Source: Sciscionella sediminilitoris (GTDB lineage: Bacteria > Actinomycetota > Actinomycetes > Mycobacteriales > Pseudonocardiaceae). Taken from it: a stretch of 64,000 bases of DNA. The DNA is taken from NCBI RefSeq assembly GCF_000737195.2, contig NZ_JALM01000009.1, forward strand, positions 124,001 to 188,000, given 5' to 3'. Below are positions 50,211 through 58,513 of the stretch, piece by piece. The notes beneath the pieces are model-generated. The model worked only from the letters and a program-made list of their open reading frames with translations. It had not been told where the DNA came from and ran no database searches. A program made the position numbers and the translations under genes. The first letter of the stretch is position 1; each line of letters starts with the position of its first letter.

Positions 50211-51413
50211 ATGAGTCTGTCCGGAATCGCCGAGGATGCCCGCGAACTGTCCGGGGAACTGGCCCGGCTGCGGCATCGGCTGCACCGCAGCCCGGAGACG
50301 GGACTGAACCTGCCGCGTACCCAGGAGGCGGTGCTCGCGGAACTGGACGGGCTGCCGCTGGAGATCAGCACCGGGGAGGCGCTTTCCTCGGTGGTCGGCG
50401 TGCTCCGTGGCGCGCGGAAGGGGCCCGCCGTGCTGCTGCGCGGGGACATGGACGCCCTTCCGGTCGCCGAGCGCAGCGGGGTGGAGTTCGCCGCGACCAG
50501 CGGTTCCATGCACGCCTGCGGGCACGATCTGCACACCACGATGCTCGTCGGCGCGGCCCGGCTGCTCGCCGACCGCCGCGCCGAACTCGACGGCGACGTG
50601 GTGTTCATGTTCCAGCCGGGAGAGGAAGGCCATGACGGCGCGAGCCACATGATCAGCGAGGGCGTGCTGGAGGCGAGCGGTGCCCGTCCGGTGGCCGCCT
50701 ACGGGCTGCACGTGATGGCCTCGGTGGTGCCGCACGGCGTGTTCACCACCCGGCCCGGGCCGATGATGGCCGCCTCGGACACCGTCACCGTCACGGTCAC
50801 CGGAGCGGGCGGGCACGGTTCGGCACCGCATCGCGGACTGGACCCCATTCCGGCCGCCTGCAGCATGGTCGGCGAGCTGCAGACGATGGTGACCCGCCGG
50901 TTCGACGTGTTCGATCCCGTCGTGGTGACCGTGGGTTCCTTCCACGCGGGTACCCAGCACAACATCATTCCCGAGCAGGTCCGCTTCGAGGCCACCGTGC
51001 GCTCGCTCTCGGCCGAATCGCACGCCAGGGTCAAGGACGCCTTCGTGACCGTGTGCGAGGGGATCGCGAGCGCGCACGGGCTCGCCGTGGACATCGACTA
51101 CCGGCGGCTCTACCCGGTCACCGAGAACGACGCCGAGCAGGCCCGGTTCGCCGCCGATACGGTGCGCGAGCTGCACGGGGAACAGAGCATCGAACCGGCG
51201 AGGAATCCGTTCACCTGCTCCGAGGACTTCTCCCGGGTGCTGCACAACGTTCCCGGCGCCTTCCTCGCACTCGGGGCCTGCCCGGAAGGGGCCGATCCGG
51301 CGAGCATGCCGAACAACCACTCACCGCAGGCCCTGTTCGCCGATGAGGTGCTGGACCGGGGCGCGGCCGCCTATGCCGGGCTCGCCCATCGCAGGCTCGC
51401 CGCGGCCGGGTAG
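50211..51413 (+). CDS. M20-family metallo-amidohydrolase (hippurate hydrolase / IAA-amino acid hydrolase type)
   Basis: A 400-residue zinc- or manganese-dependent enzyme: RGDMDALPV, metal site HACGHDLHTT, GEEGHDGA, the dimerisation-domain segment GAGGHGSAPHRGLDPI and a late metal residue in SEDFSRVL. Family members cleave N-acyl amino acids and related amides in the cytoplasm. GAGGAAAGG upstream supports ATG 50211. Its promoter region is shared with the divergent two-module Lrp gene, the classic arrangement for control by an amino acid-responsive regulator. Confidence 0.93.
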   Translation: MSLSGIAEDARELSGELARLRHRLHRSPETGLNLPRTQEAVLAELDGLPLEISTGEALSSVVGVLRGARKGPAVLLRGDMDALPVAERSGVEFAATSGSMHACGHDLHTTMLVGAARLLADRRAELDGDVVFMFQPGEEGHDGASHMISEGVLEASGARPVAAYGLHVMASVVPHGVFTTRPGPMMAASDTVTVTVTGAGGHGSAPHRGLDPIPAACSMVGELQTMVTRRFDVFDPVVVTVGSFHAGTQHNIIPEQVRFEATVRSLSAESHARVKDAFVTVCEGIASAHGLAVDIDYRRLYPVTENDAEQARFAADTVRELHGEQSIEPARNPFTCSEDFSRVLHNVPGAFLALGACPEGADPASMPNNHSPQALFADEVLDRGAAAYAGLAHRRLAAAG

Positions 51414-51414
51414 C

Positions 51415-51762
51415 TCATGCGGCGTGCCTGCAGGTGGGACAGGTGCAGTCGGCGCAGGCACAGTTGACGCAGGCGCAGTCCCCCGCGCAGTTGCCGCACC
51501 GACAGTGCGCGTGATTGCAGGTCGGGCACTGACAGTCCGCGCAGTCGCACACGGCGCAGGAGTCCGTGCAGTGCGGGCACTGGCAGGTCACGCATTCGTC
51601 GTAGTGCATGCCCTCGGTTTCCTGATGCTCCCGGTGCACGTGCCCGTCGTGCAGGTAGTCCACGTGGTCGTGGTGGATCACCGCGTCGTGGCCGCACCGG
51701 GGGCCGTGGGTGTGCGCGTGCCGTTCCGCCGGTTGATGTGCTGTGTTCGCAGTCATGGCCAT
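51415..51762 (-). CDS. Cys/His-rich metal-binding protein, His-rich head plus metallothionein-like tail
   Basis: A 115-residue protein with 21 cysteines and 17 histidines. Residues 1-53 are His-rich (HAHTHGPRCGHDAVIHHDH, YLHDGHVHREH), like small actinomycete proteins annotated near zinc transport. Residues 57-111 hold 20 Cys spaced as CxC and CxxC, with an internal repeat CADCQCPTC / CADCTCPTC at 74-82 and 103-111. No signal peptide or catalytic domain, so a cytoplasmic metal buffer is inferred. The start may be ATG 51762 or 51756. An imperfect dyad (TTCA...TGAA, 51762-51787) lies over the start region, perhaps a metalloregulator site. Confidence 0.85.
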   Translation of the reverse strand: MAMTANTAHQPAERHAHTHGPRCGHDAVIHHDHVDYLHDGHVHREHQETEGMHYDECVTCQCPHCTDSCAVCDCADCQCPTCNHAHCRCGNCAGDCACVNCACADCTCPTCRHAA

Positions 51763-51872
51763 TCATGATGATATGCGCATTCGTGAACGCAAGTCGGCCG
51801 CGAGGTTTCACCCGGCAGAGTGGCCCCGCGAGACCGTCCGGGGCGTGCTCCGCCGGACCCGGCCGTCGGGAC

Positions 51873-52898
51873 TCAGGACGGCCCGATCCGGCGTAGATGT
51901 GCCTGAAGCGGGCTGGACGTAAATCCGTACCGGCGTTTGAAGTCCGGATTGCGGCGGCCGAGGTAGAGCCATTCTCGTTGTTTGCGGATGGTTTCCAGTA
52001 CCACATTGGCGGCGAGCACGTAGAACGGGCTGAAGTTGGGGCAGGCGTCCAGATCGAATCCGCAGAACGGGAAATGCGTCCGGGTGGTGTCGGAAAGCAG
52101 CACGGCCGAGCCGACGAGTTCACCTCGCGATCCGCGCAGTTCGAGGACGTCCACGTACTCGCCGAGATGACGCAGGAACTCGGGAAAGATGCCTTGTTGG
52201 TAATAGTCCGCGTTATCGTGTTTGGTCGCGGTGTGCCGGGCCAGCCGCATGAACCCGTCGATATCGGCGTCCTGGACGGACAACCGGCGAGTGGTGAAGC
52301 CGGTCTCGGCGGCGCGGCGCAGTTCGGCGCGCATGATCCGGCGCGGGTTGTGGCGTAGCGTGGCCAGCCAGCCTTCCACATCCTTGAACCCGTCCATCCG
52401 CATCCGCCAGCCGGTCTCGATGGTGGCGCCCGGATAGTCCTGCTCGGCGAGGACCGTGGACAGTGGGTCGATCTGGTCGACGTTCACCAGCCCGCACACT
52501 GCCGCTTTCCAGTCGGCGGCGAGGTCCCCGAGTGCGCGCAGTGCCGCGTGTACCGCGCCAGGATCATGCTCCGGACAGGTGGGCAGGGTCGATTCGTACG
52601 AGTGCCAGATGTGGCTGAGCAGCGCCGGACGGTTCAGCTCTTCGGGAAAATGCGTGGCGAGTACCCGCATCGGGTCGGTGCCGCACTGGAGATAAGCGGG
52701 AAGCACGGCGACCGCGGTTCCGTTCGGTGCCCGGACGGTCAGGTAGGCGGCACGCTCCAGCGGATGGATCGGGTGTTTTTCGAATGCCTCGAGGAACTGC
52801 CGGTAGTAGAAGACGGGTGCGTCGGTATCCCGGACGACCACGTCCCATTCATGGTCGACCTCGGCTATGTGTTCGGCGATCTGCACCGTATAGGCCAT
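51873..52898 (-). CDS. FemAB/GNAT-like peptidogalycan-type transferase
   Basis: A 341-residue protein with the FemAB-like acyltransferase pattern in its C-terminal half: RHNPRRIMRAELRRAAETGFT, DGFMRLARHTATKHDN, VGSAVLLSDTTRTHFPFCGFDLDACPNFSPFYVL and YLGRRNPDFKRRYGFTSSP. The N-terminal half is a second, more diverged GNAT-like fold. Related proteins transfer amino acids from aminoacyl-tRNA or acyl groups to an amine. It is the last gene of the prenyltransferase operon, 26 bases after the dehydrogenase, and may attach an amino acid to the pathway product (inference). Confidence 0.8.
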   Translation of the reverse strand: MAYTVQIAEHIAEVDHEWDVVVRDTDAPVFYYRQFLEAFEKHPIHPLERAAYLTVRAPNGTAVAVLPAYLQCGTDPMRVLATHFPEELNRPALLSHIWHSYESTLPTCPEHDPGAVHAALRALGDLAADWKAAVCGLVNVDQIDPLSTVLAEQDYPGATIETGWRMRMDGFKDVEGWLATLRHNPRRIMRAELRRAAETGFTTRRLSVQDADIDGFMRLARHTATKHDNADYYQQGIFPEFLRHLGEYVDVLELRGSRGELVGSAVLLSDTTRTHFPFCGFDLDACPNFSPFYVLAANVVLETIRKQREWLYLGRRNPDFKRRYGFTSSPLQAHLRRIGPS

Positions 52899-52924
52899 GC
52901 GGGTTCCCTTCGGCTGCGCGGGGA

Positions 52925-53986
52925 TCAGGAAAGACGGGGCTCGCTCCAGGTGAGGACGAGCTTTCCGGTTTCGGTCGAGCAAGCGCGGTCGAAGGCGGCC
53001 GCGTGCTCGGTGTAGGGGAAGTGCTCGGTCACCACCGATGCGGGACGTGCGCCGCTGTCGAGCAATGCCGTCACCTGTTGCCAGGTCTGGAAGATCCGTC
53101 GCCCCGAGACACCCTGGACGGTGAGCATCCGGACCGAGATGTTCGCCCAGTCGGTGTCCACCGGCCGGGCAGGCAGACCGAGCACCGCGACCTGACCACC
53201 GAAGGCCATGTTCCCGAGGAGCGCGTCCAGCGCGTCGGGGTGCCCGGACATCTCCAGGCCGATGTCGAACCCTTCGGTGCAGCCGAGTTCTTTGGCCGAG
53301 GAAGCGAGCGGTTCGTGCCCGGCCTCGCAGACAGCCGTGGCGCCCAGCCGGGTGGCGAGCTGGCGGCGGAACTCGCTCGGCTCGGCGACCACGACCGCAC
53401 GTGCGCCGAGCTCGCGCAGTACCGGAATGGTCATCAGGCCGATCGGACCGGCTCCGGTGAGGGCCACGATCTTGTCGAGAACCGGGAACTGGGAAGCGGT
53501 GTGCACCGCGTTGCCGAACGGGTCGAACAGAGTCGCGGTGTCCAGGTCGATATCGGGAGGATGCCGCCAGACGGCGGTGACCGGCAGGGTGGCGTACTCG
53601 GCGAACACCCCGTCGATGTCCACTCCGAGCCTGCGGGCCTTGGTGCACAGATGACCGTGCGCGGAGCGGCAGTGGCGGCATTTCCCGCACACCAGGTGGC
53701 CTTCGGCGCCGACGAGTTGTCCCGGAACGAAACCGCCGACCTCCGGTCCGCTCGCGACGATCTCGCCGACGAACTCGTGGCCCGGGATCAGCGGTGCCGC
53801 GATGGTCCGCTGCGCCCACTCCGACCAGCGGGCGATCTGAAGATCGGTGCCGCAGATGCCGGTGCGCAGTACCCTGACCAGTACCTCGCCGTTGCCCGGC
53901 CGCGGAACGGGCACTTCCTCGAGCTCCAGTCCGGGTCCGCTGTTCCGCCGTACGAGTGCCGCCATGGTGGCGGGAACCGCGTTCAC
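52925..53986 (-). CDS. Zinc-dependent dehydrogenase, threonine/sorbitol dehydrogenase-like
   Basis: A 353-residue medium-chain dehydrogenase: catalytic zinc ligands in GICGTDLQ and PGHEFVGEIV, structural zinc cysteines CGKCRHCRSAHGHLC, and the Rossmann motif GAGPIGLMTI. Overall closest in style to L-threonine 3-dehydrogenase. GTG 53986 overlaps the preceding stop as GTGA, giving tight coupling; an ATG at 53965 would be seven residues shorter. Presumably oxidises an alcohol or amino alcohol of the operon's product or precursor. Confidence 0.9.
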   Translation of the reverse strand: MNAVPATMAALVRRNSGPGLELEEVPVPRPGNGEVLVRVLRTGICGTDLQIARWSEWAQRTIAAPLIPGHEFVGEIVASGPEVGGFVPGQLVGAEGHLVCGKCRHCRSAHGHLCTKARRLGVDIDGVFAEYATLPVTAVWRHPPDIDLDTATLFDPFGNAVHTASQFPVLDKIVALTGAGPIGLMTIPVLRELGARAVVVAEPSEFRRQLATRLGATAVCEAGHEPLASSAKELGCTEGFDIGLEMSGHPDALDALLGNMAFGGQVAVLGLPARPVDTDWANISVRMLTVQGVSGRRIFQTWQQVTALLDSGARPASVVTEHFPYTEHAAAFDRACSTETGKLVLTWSEPRLS

Positions 53987-54519
53987 CGGACCGGCTCTTT
54001 CGGCGCCTGCTGCAAGGCCGCGAGGTCCACGTCGATGCGCTGGTCGTTCATCGTGGCCAGCCAGTGGCCGACGTCCAGCAGCCACCATCCGTTGACCGTC
54101 ACCTCATAGAAGCGGCGGTGTCCTTCGCCGTGGAACTCGGAAAGCGGTCGCCGCCACTGCTCGCGGACCTGCTCGTCCGGGAAGTTGCGGGTGTAGTAGA
54201 AATCCGCGTATTCGGCCAGTTCGGCCGCTTCCTCGATGGCCCGCGCGATCCCGGTGAACTGTGCGCCGTCGAGGCCCAGTTCGTTGGCCGCATCGGTGCG
54301 GAAGATGCTACCGGCGATCTCGGGGGCCACGTCGATATTGCGGGAATGCCGTACGTGCCGCTGCGAATACCACAGGAACCGCAACGGTCCCCGGAGCGGC
54401 ACGAAGTTCACGGTGCTCGCCCACGCATTCTCCGGGCTGTGCGTGGCGAGCGTGACGAACTGGCCGGTCTCGATCAGTACATTGCTGCGGTCGATCAGCG
54501 AATCAGAGGAAACCATCAT
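53983..54519 (-). CDS. PPOX-fold FMN-binding protein
   Basis: A 178-residue split-barrel flavin-binding type protein: SNVLIETGQFVTLATHSPENAWASTVNFVPLRGPLRFLWYSQRHVRHSRNI, GIARAIEEAAELAEYADFYYTRNF, and GHRRFYEVTVNGWWLLD. Its start overlaps the prenyltransferase stop as ATGA and its stop overlaps the dehydrogenase start as GTGA. Probably a flavin-dependent oxidoreductase in the same pathway; exact reaction unknown. Confidence 0.82.
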   Translation of the reverse strand: MMVSSDSLIDRSNVLIETGQFVTLATHSPENAWASTVNFVPLRGPLRFLWYSQRHVRHSRNIDVAPEIAGSIFRTDAANELGLDGAQFTGIARAIEEAAELAEYADFYYTRNFPDEQVREQWRRPLSEFHGEGHRRFYEVTVNGWWLLDVGHWLATMNDQRIDVDLAALQQAPKEPVR

Positions 54520-55430
54520 GCCTCCATCAGGTTGTCGAGTCTCGGCCGGCGGCCGGACGGGATCGAAGGTGGACTGCCGGTGTAGTCGGCCTCCACGGCC
54601 AGACAGCGGCCGCGCGGTCCATAGGTGGTGGAGAAGACCAAGTCCCGGTCCCCGGCGGGCAATCGCGCTTCTTCGGTGAAGGTCCTGGCGAGAACGCGCC
54701 AGCGCGCCGGGGAGTGGTCTTTCCGGGTGTGCACGGGAAAACGAAGCCGGAGAACACCGGGCTGGTCCCAGTGGAACGTGTAGCACACGGCGAACGCTTC
54801 GGTGTTTCGAAGCAGTTCGTGTTCGGAGGGAACCCGGAAGGAAAGTTCGGTTGTCAGCTCGAGTATGTCCTTTTTGGTGAACCGATGCGGCCGGAACGGG
54901 CCGAAGCAAAGCGTTGTCGAACGTTCTCGGAAGTCGAGGAGGAAGCCATAGATCCGATCCATCGAGTATCGGGTGAAATGGGAGTGGTACCCGACCGCGG
55001 TATCCGGCATGTTCGGAAGCTCGAGGACTTCTTCGAGAGGAATGCTGTCCAGTAGGAGCATGCGGACCCCGGCGAAACCGTTCGTCACTGTCGCATCCAC
55101 GCCCCATCGCCCGGTGAAGCCGGTTGCGATATCGGAAAGCAGACCCTCGATGGGGTGACCGCTCGACGTGAGTATGCCCTCCTCGCGCAGCGTCCGGGCC
55201 GGATTGTGTTCCGTCGATTGGGTCAGGTAGCGGAATTCGACATCTCGCCCCCTCGTTGGTTGTACCGTCGTGCCGATGCTCAGCCAGGAATCGGAATATG
55301 CGGCACCGAAGGTGGTCAGCATTCGATCAACGGCTGTTTCGTTGAAGTCCACCCCGCAGGCCTTGGCGTAGTGTTCGAGGGCAGCGCGCAGCTTCGGGAC
55401 GTCCTCGACCGGGATGGCAACCCTGGTCAA
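54516..55430 (-). CDS. ABBA-type aromatic prenyltransferase (CloQ/NphB family)
   Basis: A 304-residue soluble protein of the family's normal length. Segments that follow the NphB/CloQ order are LREEGILTSSGHPIEGLLSDI, GFAGVRMLLLDS, ELPNMPDTAVGYHSHFTRYSMDRIYGFLLDF, ELSFRVPSEHELL and CYTFHWDQPGVLRLRFPV. These enzymes transfer a dimethylallyl or geranyl group to an aromatic ring without a metal-binding DDxxD motif, which is absent here. TTG 55430 is the start, overlapping the methyltransferase stop as TTGA; the rare start suggests translational coupling. Acceptor unknown. Confidence 0.85.
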   Translation of the reverse strand: MTRVAIPVEDVPKLRAALEHYAKACGVDFNETAVDRMLTTFGAAYSDSWLSIGTTVQPTRGRDVEFRYLTQSTEHNPARTLREEGILTSSGHPIEGLLSDIATGFTGRWGVDATVTNGFAGVRMLLLDSIPLEEVLELPNMPDTAVGYHSHFTRYSMDRIYGFLLDFRERSTTLCFGPFRPHRFTKKDILELTTELSFRVPSEHELLRNTEAFAVCYTFHWDQPGVLRLRFPVHTRKDHSPARWRVLARTFTEEARLPAGDRDLVFSTTYGPRGRCLAVEADYTGSPPSIPSGRRPRLDNLMEA

Positions 55431-56161
55431 GACTTACGGCAATCGATCAGCGCGGCGTGCGGGCAGTCGAGATACGGCCGCCAGTACTGTTCGCCGCGAT
55501 CGGAGATTCCCTGTGCGGACACGCGGTACGGCGGCCAGTCGATCGAATCGAAACCGGCAGCGTGGAGCGCGCGCTCGAGGGTCGGTCTGGTCCAGTACCT
55601 GGCGATCACGTCCTCCTGGTAGCGGCCGAAGCGCAATTCGAGCCGTACCCGCGAGGCGTCGGCGCGCGGTTCGGTGTCGAGCATGCGAAGGCCGTAGGGC
55701 GTGTAGTACTCGGCGCGTGGGTCGTAGTCCGGGTTTATCGGCAGCGTGAGGAAACGGCCCCCGGGGCGCAGTGTCCTGCCCGCGATGGAGCACAAATCAA
55801 CCAGCTCGGAGTAGTTCTCAGCATAGGGCAGCACGTATACCCCGATGGCCAGATCGAAGCTGCCCGGATCGCTGAGTGGTGGTTCGTCGACGTATTCGAT
55901 GCCTTGGCGCTTCGTTTCTTCGATCCGGGACGCGTGAGCAAGCATCTGCTCGGATGCGTCGAATCCGACGACCCGATCGGCGCCCAGTTCGTTGAGCCGT
56001 CTGCTGTAGACACCAGATCCGCAGCCGATGTCGAGAACCGACTTTCCGGTGACGTCACCGATGAGGCTCAGGACACTGTGCATCTCCAGCTGAACACGCC
56101 AATCGAGATCGAACATGTCCTCGTAGACCTGTGGCAGCTCGTCGAACTGACTGCGTGACAT
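55427..56161 (-). CDS. SAM-dependent methyltransferase, class I
   Basis: A 244-residue methyltransferase with SAM motif I in SVLDIGCGSGVYSRRLNELG, motif II VVGFDASEQMLAHA, and FDLAIGVYVLPYAEN and LRPGGRFLTLPINP later. First gene of the five-gene operon; its stop overlaps the prenyltransferase start. ATG 56161 has a GAAGGGAG upstream at a slightly long distance; the frame stays open to 56356 but the extra 65 residues look non-coding. A role as C-, N- or O-methyltransferase on the pathway intermediate is inferred. Confidence 0.88.
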   Translation of the reverse strand: MSRSQFDELPQVYEDMFDLDWRVQLEMHSVLSLIGDVTGKSVLDIGCGSGVYSRRLNELGADRVVGFDASEQMLAHASRIEETKRQGIEYVDEPPLSDPGSFDLAIGVYVLPYAENYSELVDLCSIAGRTLRPGGRFLTLPINPDYDPRAEYYTPYGLRMLDTEPRADASRVRLELRFGRYQEDVIARYWTRPTLERALHAAGFDSIDWPPYRVSAQGISDRGEQYWRPYLDCPHAALIDCRKS

Positions 56162-56666
56162 GACCGAGCGGCTCCCTTCTCCGCGAACCTTGCCGAGCTC
56201 CGAAGATTTCAGCGCGCGAATGAGGTCGTCAACGCGCGGTTCCGGGCGGCGGAACCCGCGGACGGTGGATGGATTCAGGCGGGTCGGACGTTCAGGGCGC
56301 GCCCGGCTCCGGTGTTCAGTGGCGGGACCCACTCGCTGTAGCCTTTTTTCGGGCATAGCTGAATTCCCAAATGGGCATAACCTCGATTCGGGCCGTTTTG
56401 TGCTGCGCCGCCCGGGATGGCGGCTCGGTTCGGATCGGAGAAACCGCAGGTCGTGGCGTGCTTGTCGGTGCCGAGCTCACCCGCGGTGGGGGTAATTTCA
56501 CGCCCTGCTTGCGAATGCCGCGAGGGCGGAACTACTGTTCATTTCGTCCATTAATTGTTTTCTTGCCACGGGTGAAATGTAGTCGGCCGGCGATCCCGCG
56601 CCGGGAATTGATTTTCAGCTGAACGGGTCTCCGTGTTCGGTGGCCCGCATGGAAAAGGAGAAATGT
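56162..56666. other. 505-base intergenic region between divergent operons
   Basis: No convincing gene is present. It must hold promoters for the prenyltransferase operon (minus strand) and the secreted protein (plus strand). The part from about 56335 to 56400 and the part from 56530 to 56620 are AT-richer than the flanks (for example CCTTTTTTCG, CATTAATTG), which fits promoter positions. A short dyad CCCA-AA-TGGG lies at 56366-56375. No strong terminator or known operator was recognised. Confidence 0.6.
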
Positions 56667-57275
56667 ATGAAGGCTCGTCTCGGTCGGAAATCGCTCATGG
56701 CCACCGCGGCCGCGTTCGCGCTGGCCGCCGGTTTCGCGGGCACCGCCTCGGGTGCGACCGCCGCGGATGAACCGGTGAGATCCACCGATCTCGTTCAGGT
56801 GAGCGCGGACAGCGGCTCGATCGCCAATCCGTCCAAGTTCGTGATCACGAACGTCGCGGACCATTCCGGTAAGGTGGAGAACATCCCGGCGGGGACCAAG
56901 TTCCTGCTGAACGGTAACTCGCTCGCCCGGCTTTCCGGGCCGAGCAACGACCTGAACTGGAATCTCCAGATTCTGGAGATCAACAACAAGCAGTACACCC
57001 AGGTCACGCTGAAGAACGATCTGCAGCCCGGTGAATCGCACACGGTCGAACTCGGCCATTTCAACGTGTCCATCGGCTCGAACGATGTGCTCGGCCTCGC
57101 GCCGTACGATTCGCAGCCGATCCGCACCAAGCAGGAGCTGAACAGCACCGAGTGGGCCAATCCCGGTGACTCCTCGGCCCGGTTCAACAACGCCGCGCAG
57201 ATCAAGTGCATCGCCACCGCCTTCCCGATCGCGGGCTGGTGCGATGGCTCCAACAGCGTGCCGACTCCGTGGTGA
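56667..57275 (+). CDS. Small secreted protein of unknown function
   Basis: A 202-residue protein with a clear signal peptide (RKSLMATAAAFALAAGFAGTASGATAAD). The mature part has beta-rich segments (IANPSKFVITNVADHSG, VENIPAGTKFLLNGNSLARL, YTQVTLKNDLQPGESHTVEL) and two late cysteines (IKCIATAFPIAGWCDG) that could form a disulfide. No family recognised. AAGGAG at 56655-56660 supports ATG 56667. It is followed immediately by a secreted lipase, so the two may be exported together. Confidence 0.8.
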   Translation: MKARLGRKSLMATAAAFALAAGFAGTASGATAADEPVRSTDLVQVSADSGSIANPSKFVITNVADHSGKVENIPAGTKFLLNGNSLARLSGPSNDLNWNLQILEINNKQYTQVTLKNDLQPGESHTVELGHFNVSIGSNDVLGLAPYDSQPIRTKQELNSTEWANPGDSSARFNNAAQIKCIATAFPIAGWCDGSNSVPTPW

Positions 57276-57295
57276 TACTCGGCCCGGTCGCAGCG

Positions 57296-58507
57296 ATGCG
57301 GCCGGGCATCCCGGTACCGAAACCCAGGTGGTTCGCCATTCTGGCTGCCGTGCTGCTCACCCTGTGCGGGGTGCCGAGCATTCCCGCCCCGGCCCAGCCC
57401 GTGCGGGCCGGGGATGTGCTCGGTGCCGAACCGAGCCGATTCAGCCTCGACCCGTTCGGGAAAACCCCGGTGCCCGGGGTGCGCGCCACGAAGATCACCT
57501 ACCGATCGCGGGACGCGCTGAACCGGCCGATCGAGGTCACCGGAACCGTTCTGGTGCCCGAAAAACCCTGGCGCGGCACGGGTCCGCGTCCGCTGATCGG
57601 TTATGCCTCGGGCACCAAGGGCTGGGTGGATCGCTGCGCCCCCTCCCGGCAGCTTCCCCAGGGAATCGACTACAACGGCCCGCAGCTGGCGGCGCTGCTC
57701 GCGCACGGCTGGGCGGTGACCATGACCGACTACGAGGGGTTGGGTCACGGTGGCGAACACACCTGGCAGGTGGCCGATTCCGAGGCGCACACCGTGCTGG
57801 ACTCCGTGCGCGCCGCGCAGCGCCTTCCCGGAAGCGGGCTCGGTTGGCAGACGCCGGTCGGCATCTACGGCTATTCGCAGGGCGGCGGTGCGGCCGCCGC
57901 GGTCGCGGAACAGGCTGCGAGCTACGCGCCCGAGCTGGTCATCAAGGGCGTCTCGGCCGGGGGTGTGCCCTCCGACTGGAACGTGCACCTCAACACGTAC
58001 CAGGCGGGCCGGTTGACCACGGGCACCGCGGTCATGGTCGGCGCCGGTTTCGCGCATGCCTATCCCGAACTGAAATTCGGCCGATACCTCAGCGAACGCG
58101 GGAGGAAACTGTACGACTTCCTGCGTTCGCGCTGTCTGGCCCAGCCGGACTCGTTTCTCGCGCTGCTCGGCACCGCCGACGGGAAGGTGAACCGGTTCTT
58201 CGGCGCGGTCGACCCGTTCCGCACCGGTCCCTGGCTGCGCCGGTTCGCCGAGAACCGGATCGGTGACCGCAGACCCCCGATGCCGGTGCTGCTCTTCCAT
58301 GGCGCACAGGACGAGATCGTGCCCGTCGACATGGCCAGGACGCTGCGCCGGGACTGGTGCGCCCGCGGCGCGAACATCACCTGGCAGGAGTATCCGATGG
58401 TGGAACACATCCTCGCTTTCGAACTGAACACGCCCGCCTCGATCGATTTTCTCGACCGGCGCTTCCGGAACGTTGCCACGGGCGGGAACTGCGGCACCGG
58501 GCGGTGA
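57296..58507 (+). CDS. Secreted lipase, CAL-A / secretory lipase family
   Basis: A 403-residue enzyme: signal peptide (RWFAILAAVLLTLCGVPSIPAPAQ), PLIGYASGTKGWVDRCAPS, MTDYEGLGHGGEH, nucleophile elbow YGYSQGGGAAAAVAE, acid in LFHGAQDEIVP and His in EYPMVEHILAFE. Family hydrolyses lipid esters outside the cell. ATG 57296 gives the best signal sequence; a GTG at 57272 overlapping the preceding stop (GTGA) is an alternative start by coupling. Related to, but shorter than, the lipase at 27587-28984. Confidence 0.9.
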   Translation: MRPGIPVPKPRWFAILAAVLLTLCGVPSIPAPAQPVRAGDVLGAEPSRFSLDPFGKTPVPGVRATKITYRSRDALNRPIEVTGTVLVPEKPWRGTGPRPLIGYASGTKGWVDRCAPSRQLPQGIDYNGPQLAALLAHGWAVTMTDYEGLGHGGEHTWQVADSEAHTVLDSVRAAQRLPGSGLGWQTPVGIYGYSQGGGAAAAVAEQAASYAPELVIKGVSAGGVPSDWNVHLNTYQAGRLTTGTAVMVGAGFAHAYPELKFGRYLSERGRKLYDFLRSRCLAQPDSFLALLGTADGKVNRFFGAVDPFRTGPWLRRFAENRIGDRRPPMPVLLFHGAQDEIVPVDMARTLRRDWCARGANITWQEYPMVEHILAFELNTPASIDFLDRRFRNVATGGNCGTGR

Positions 58508-58513
58508 ACCGGC

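Noticed and set aside
51343-51768. Plus-strand open frame opposite the Cys/His-rich gene
   Set aside because: Its Val/Ala/Gly-rich translation is the mirror of the Cys/His codons; the minus frame has a clear repeated metal-binding pattern.
56162-56356. N-terminal extension of the methyltransferase to ATG 56356
   Set aside because: The extra 65 residues are Arg/Pro-rich and unlike the family; the SAM domain begins normally after ATG 56161.
56371-56622. Possible 83-residue plus-strand gene in the 505-base gap
   Set aside because: No ribosome site, poor composition, and it lies across the presumed divergent promoters.
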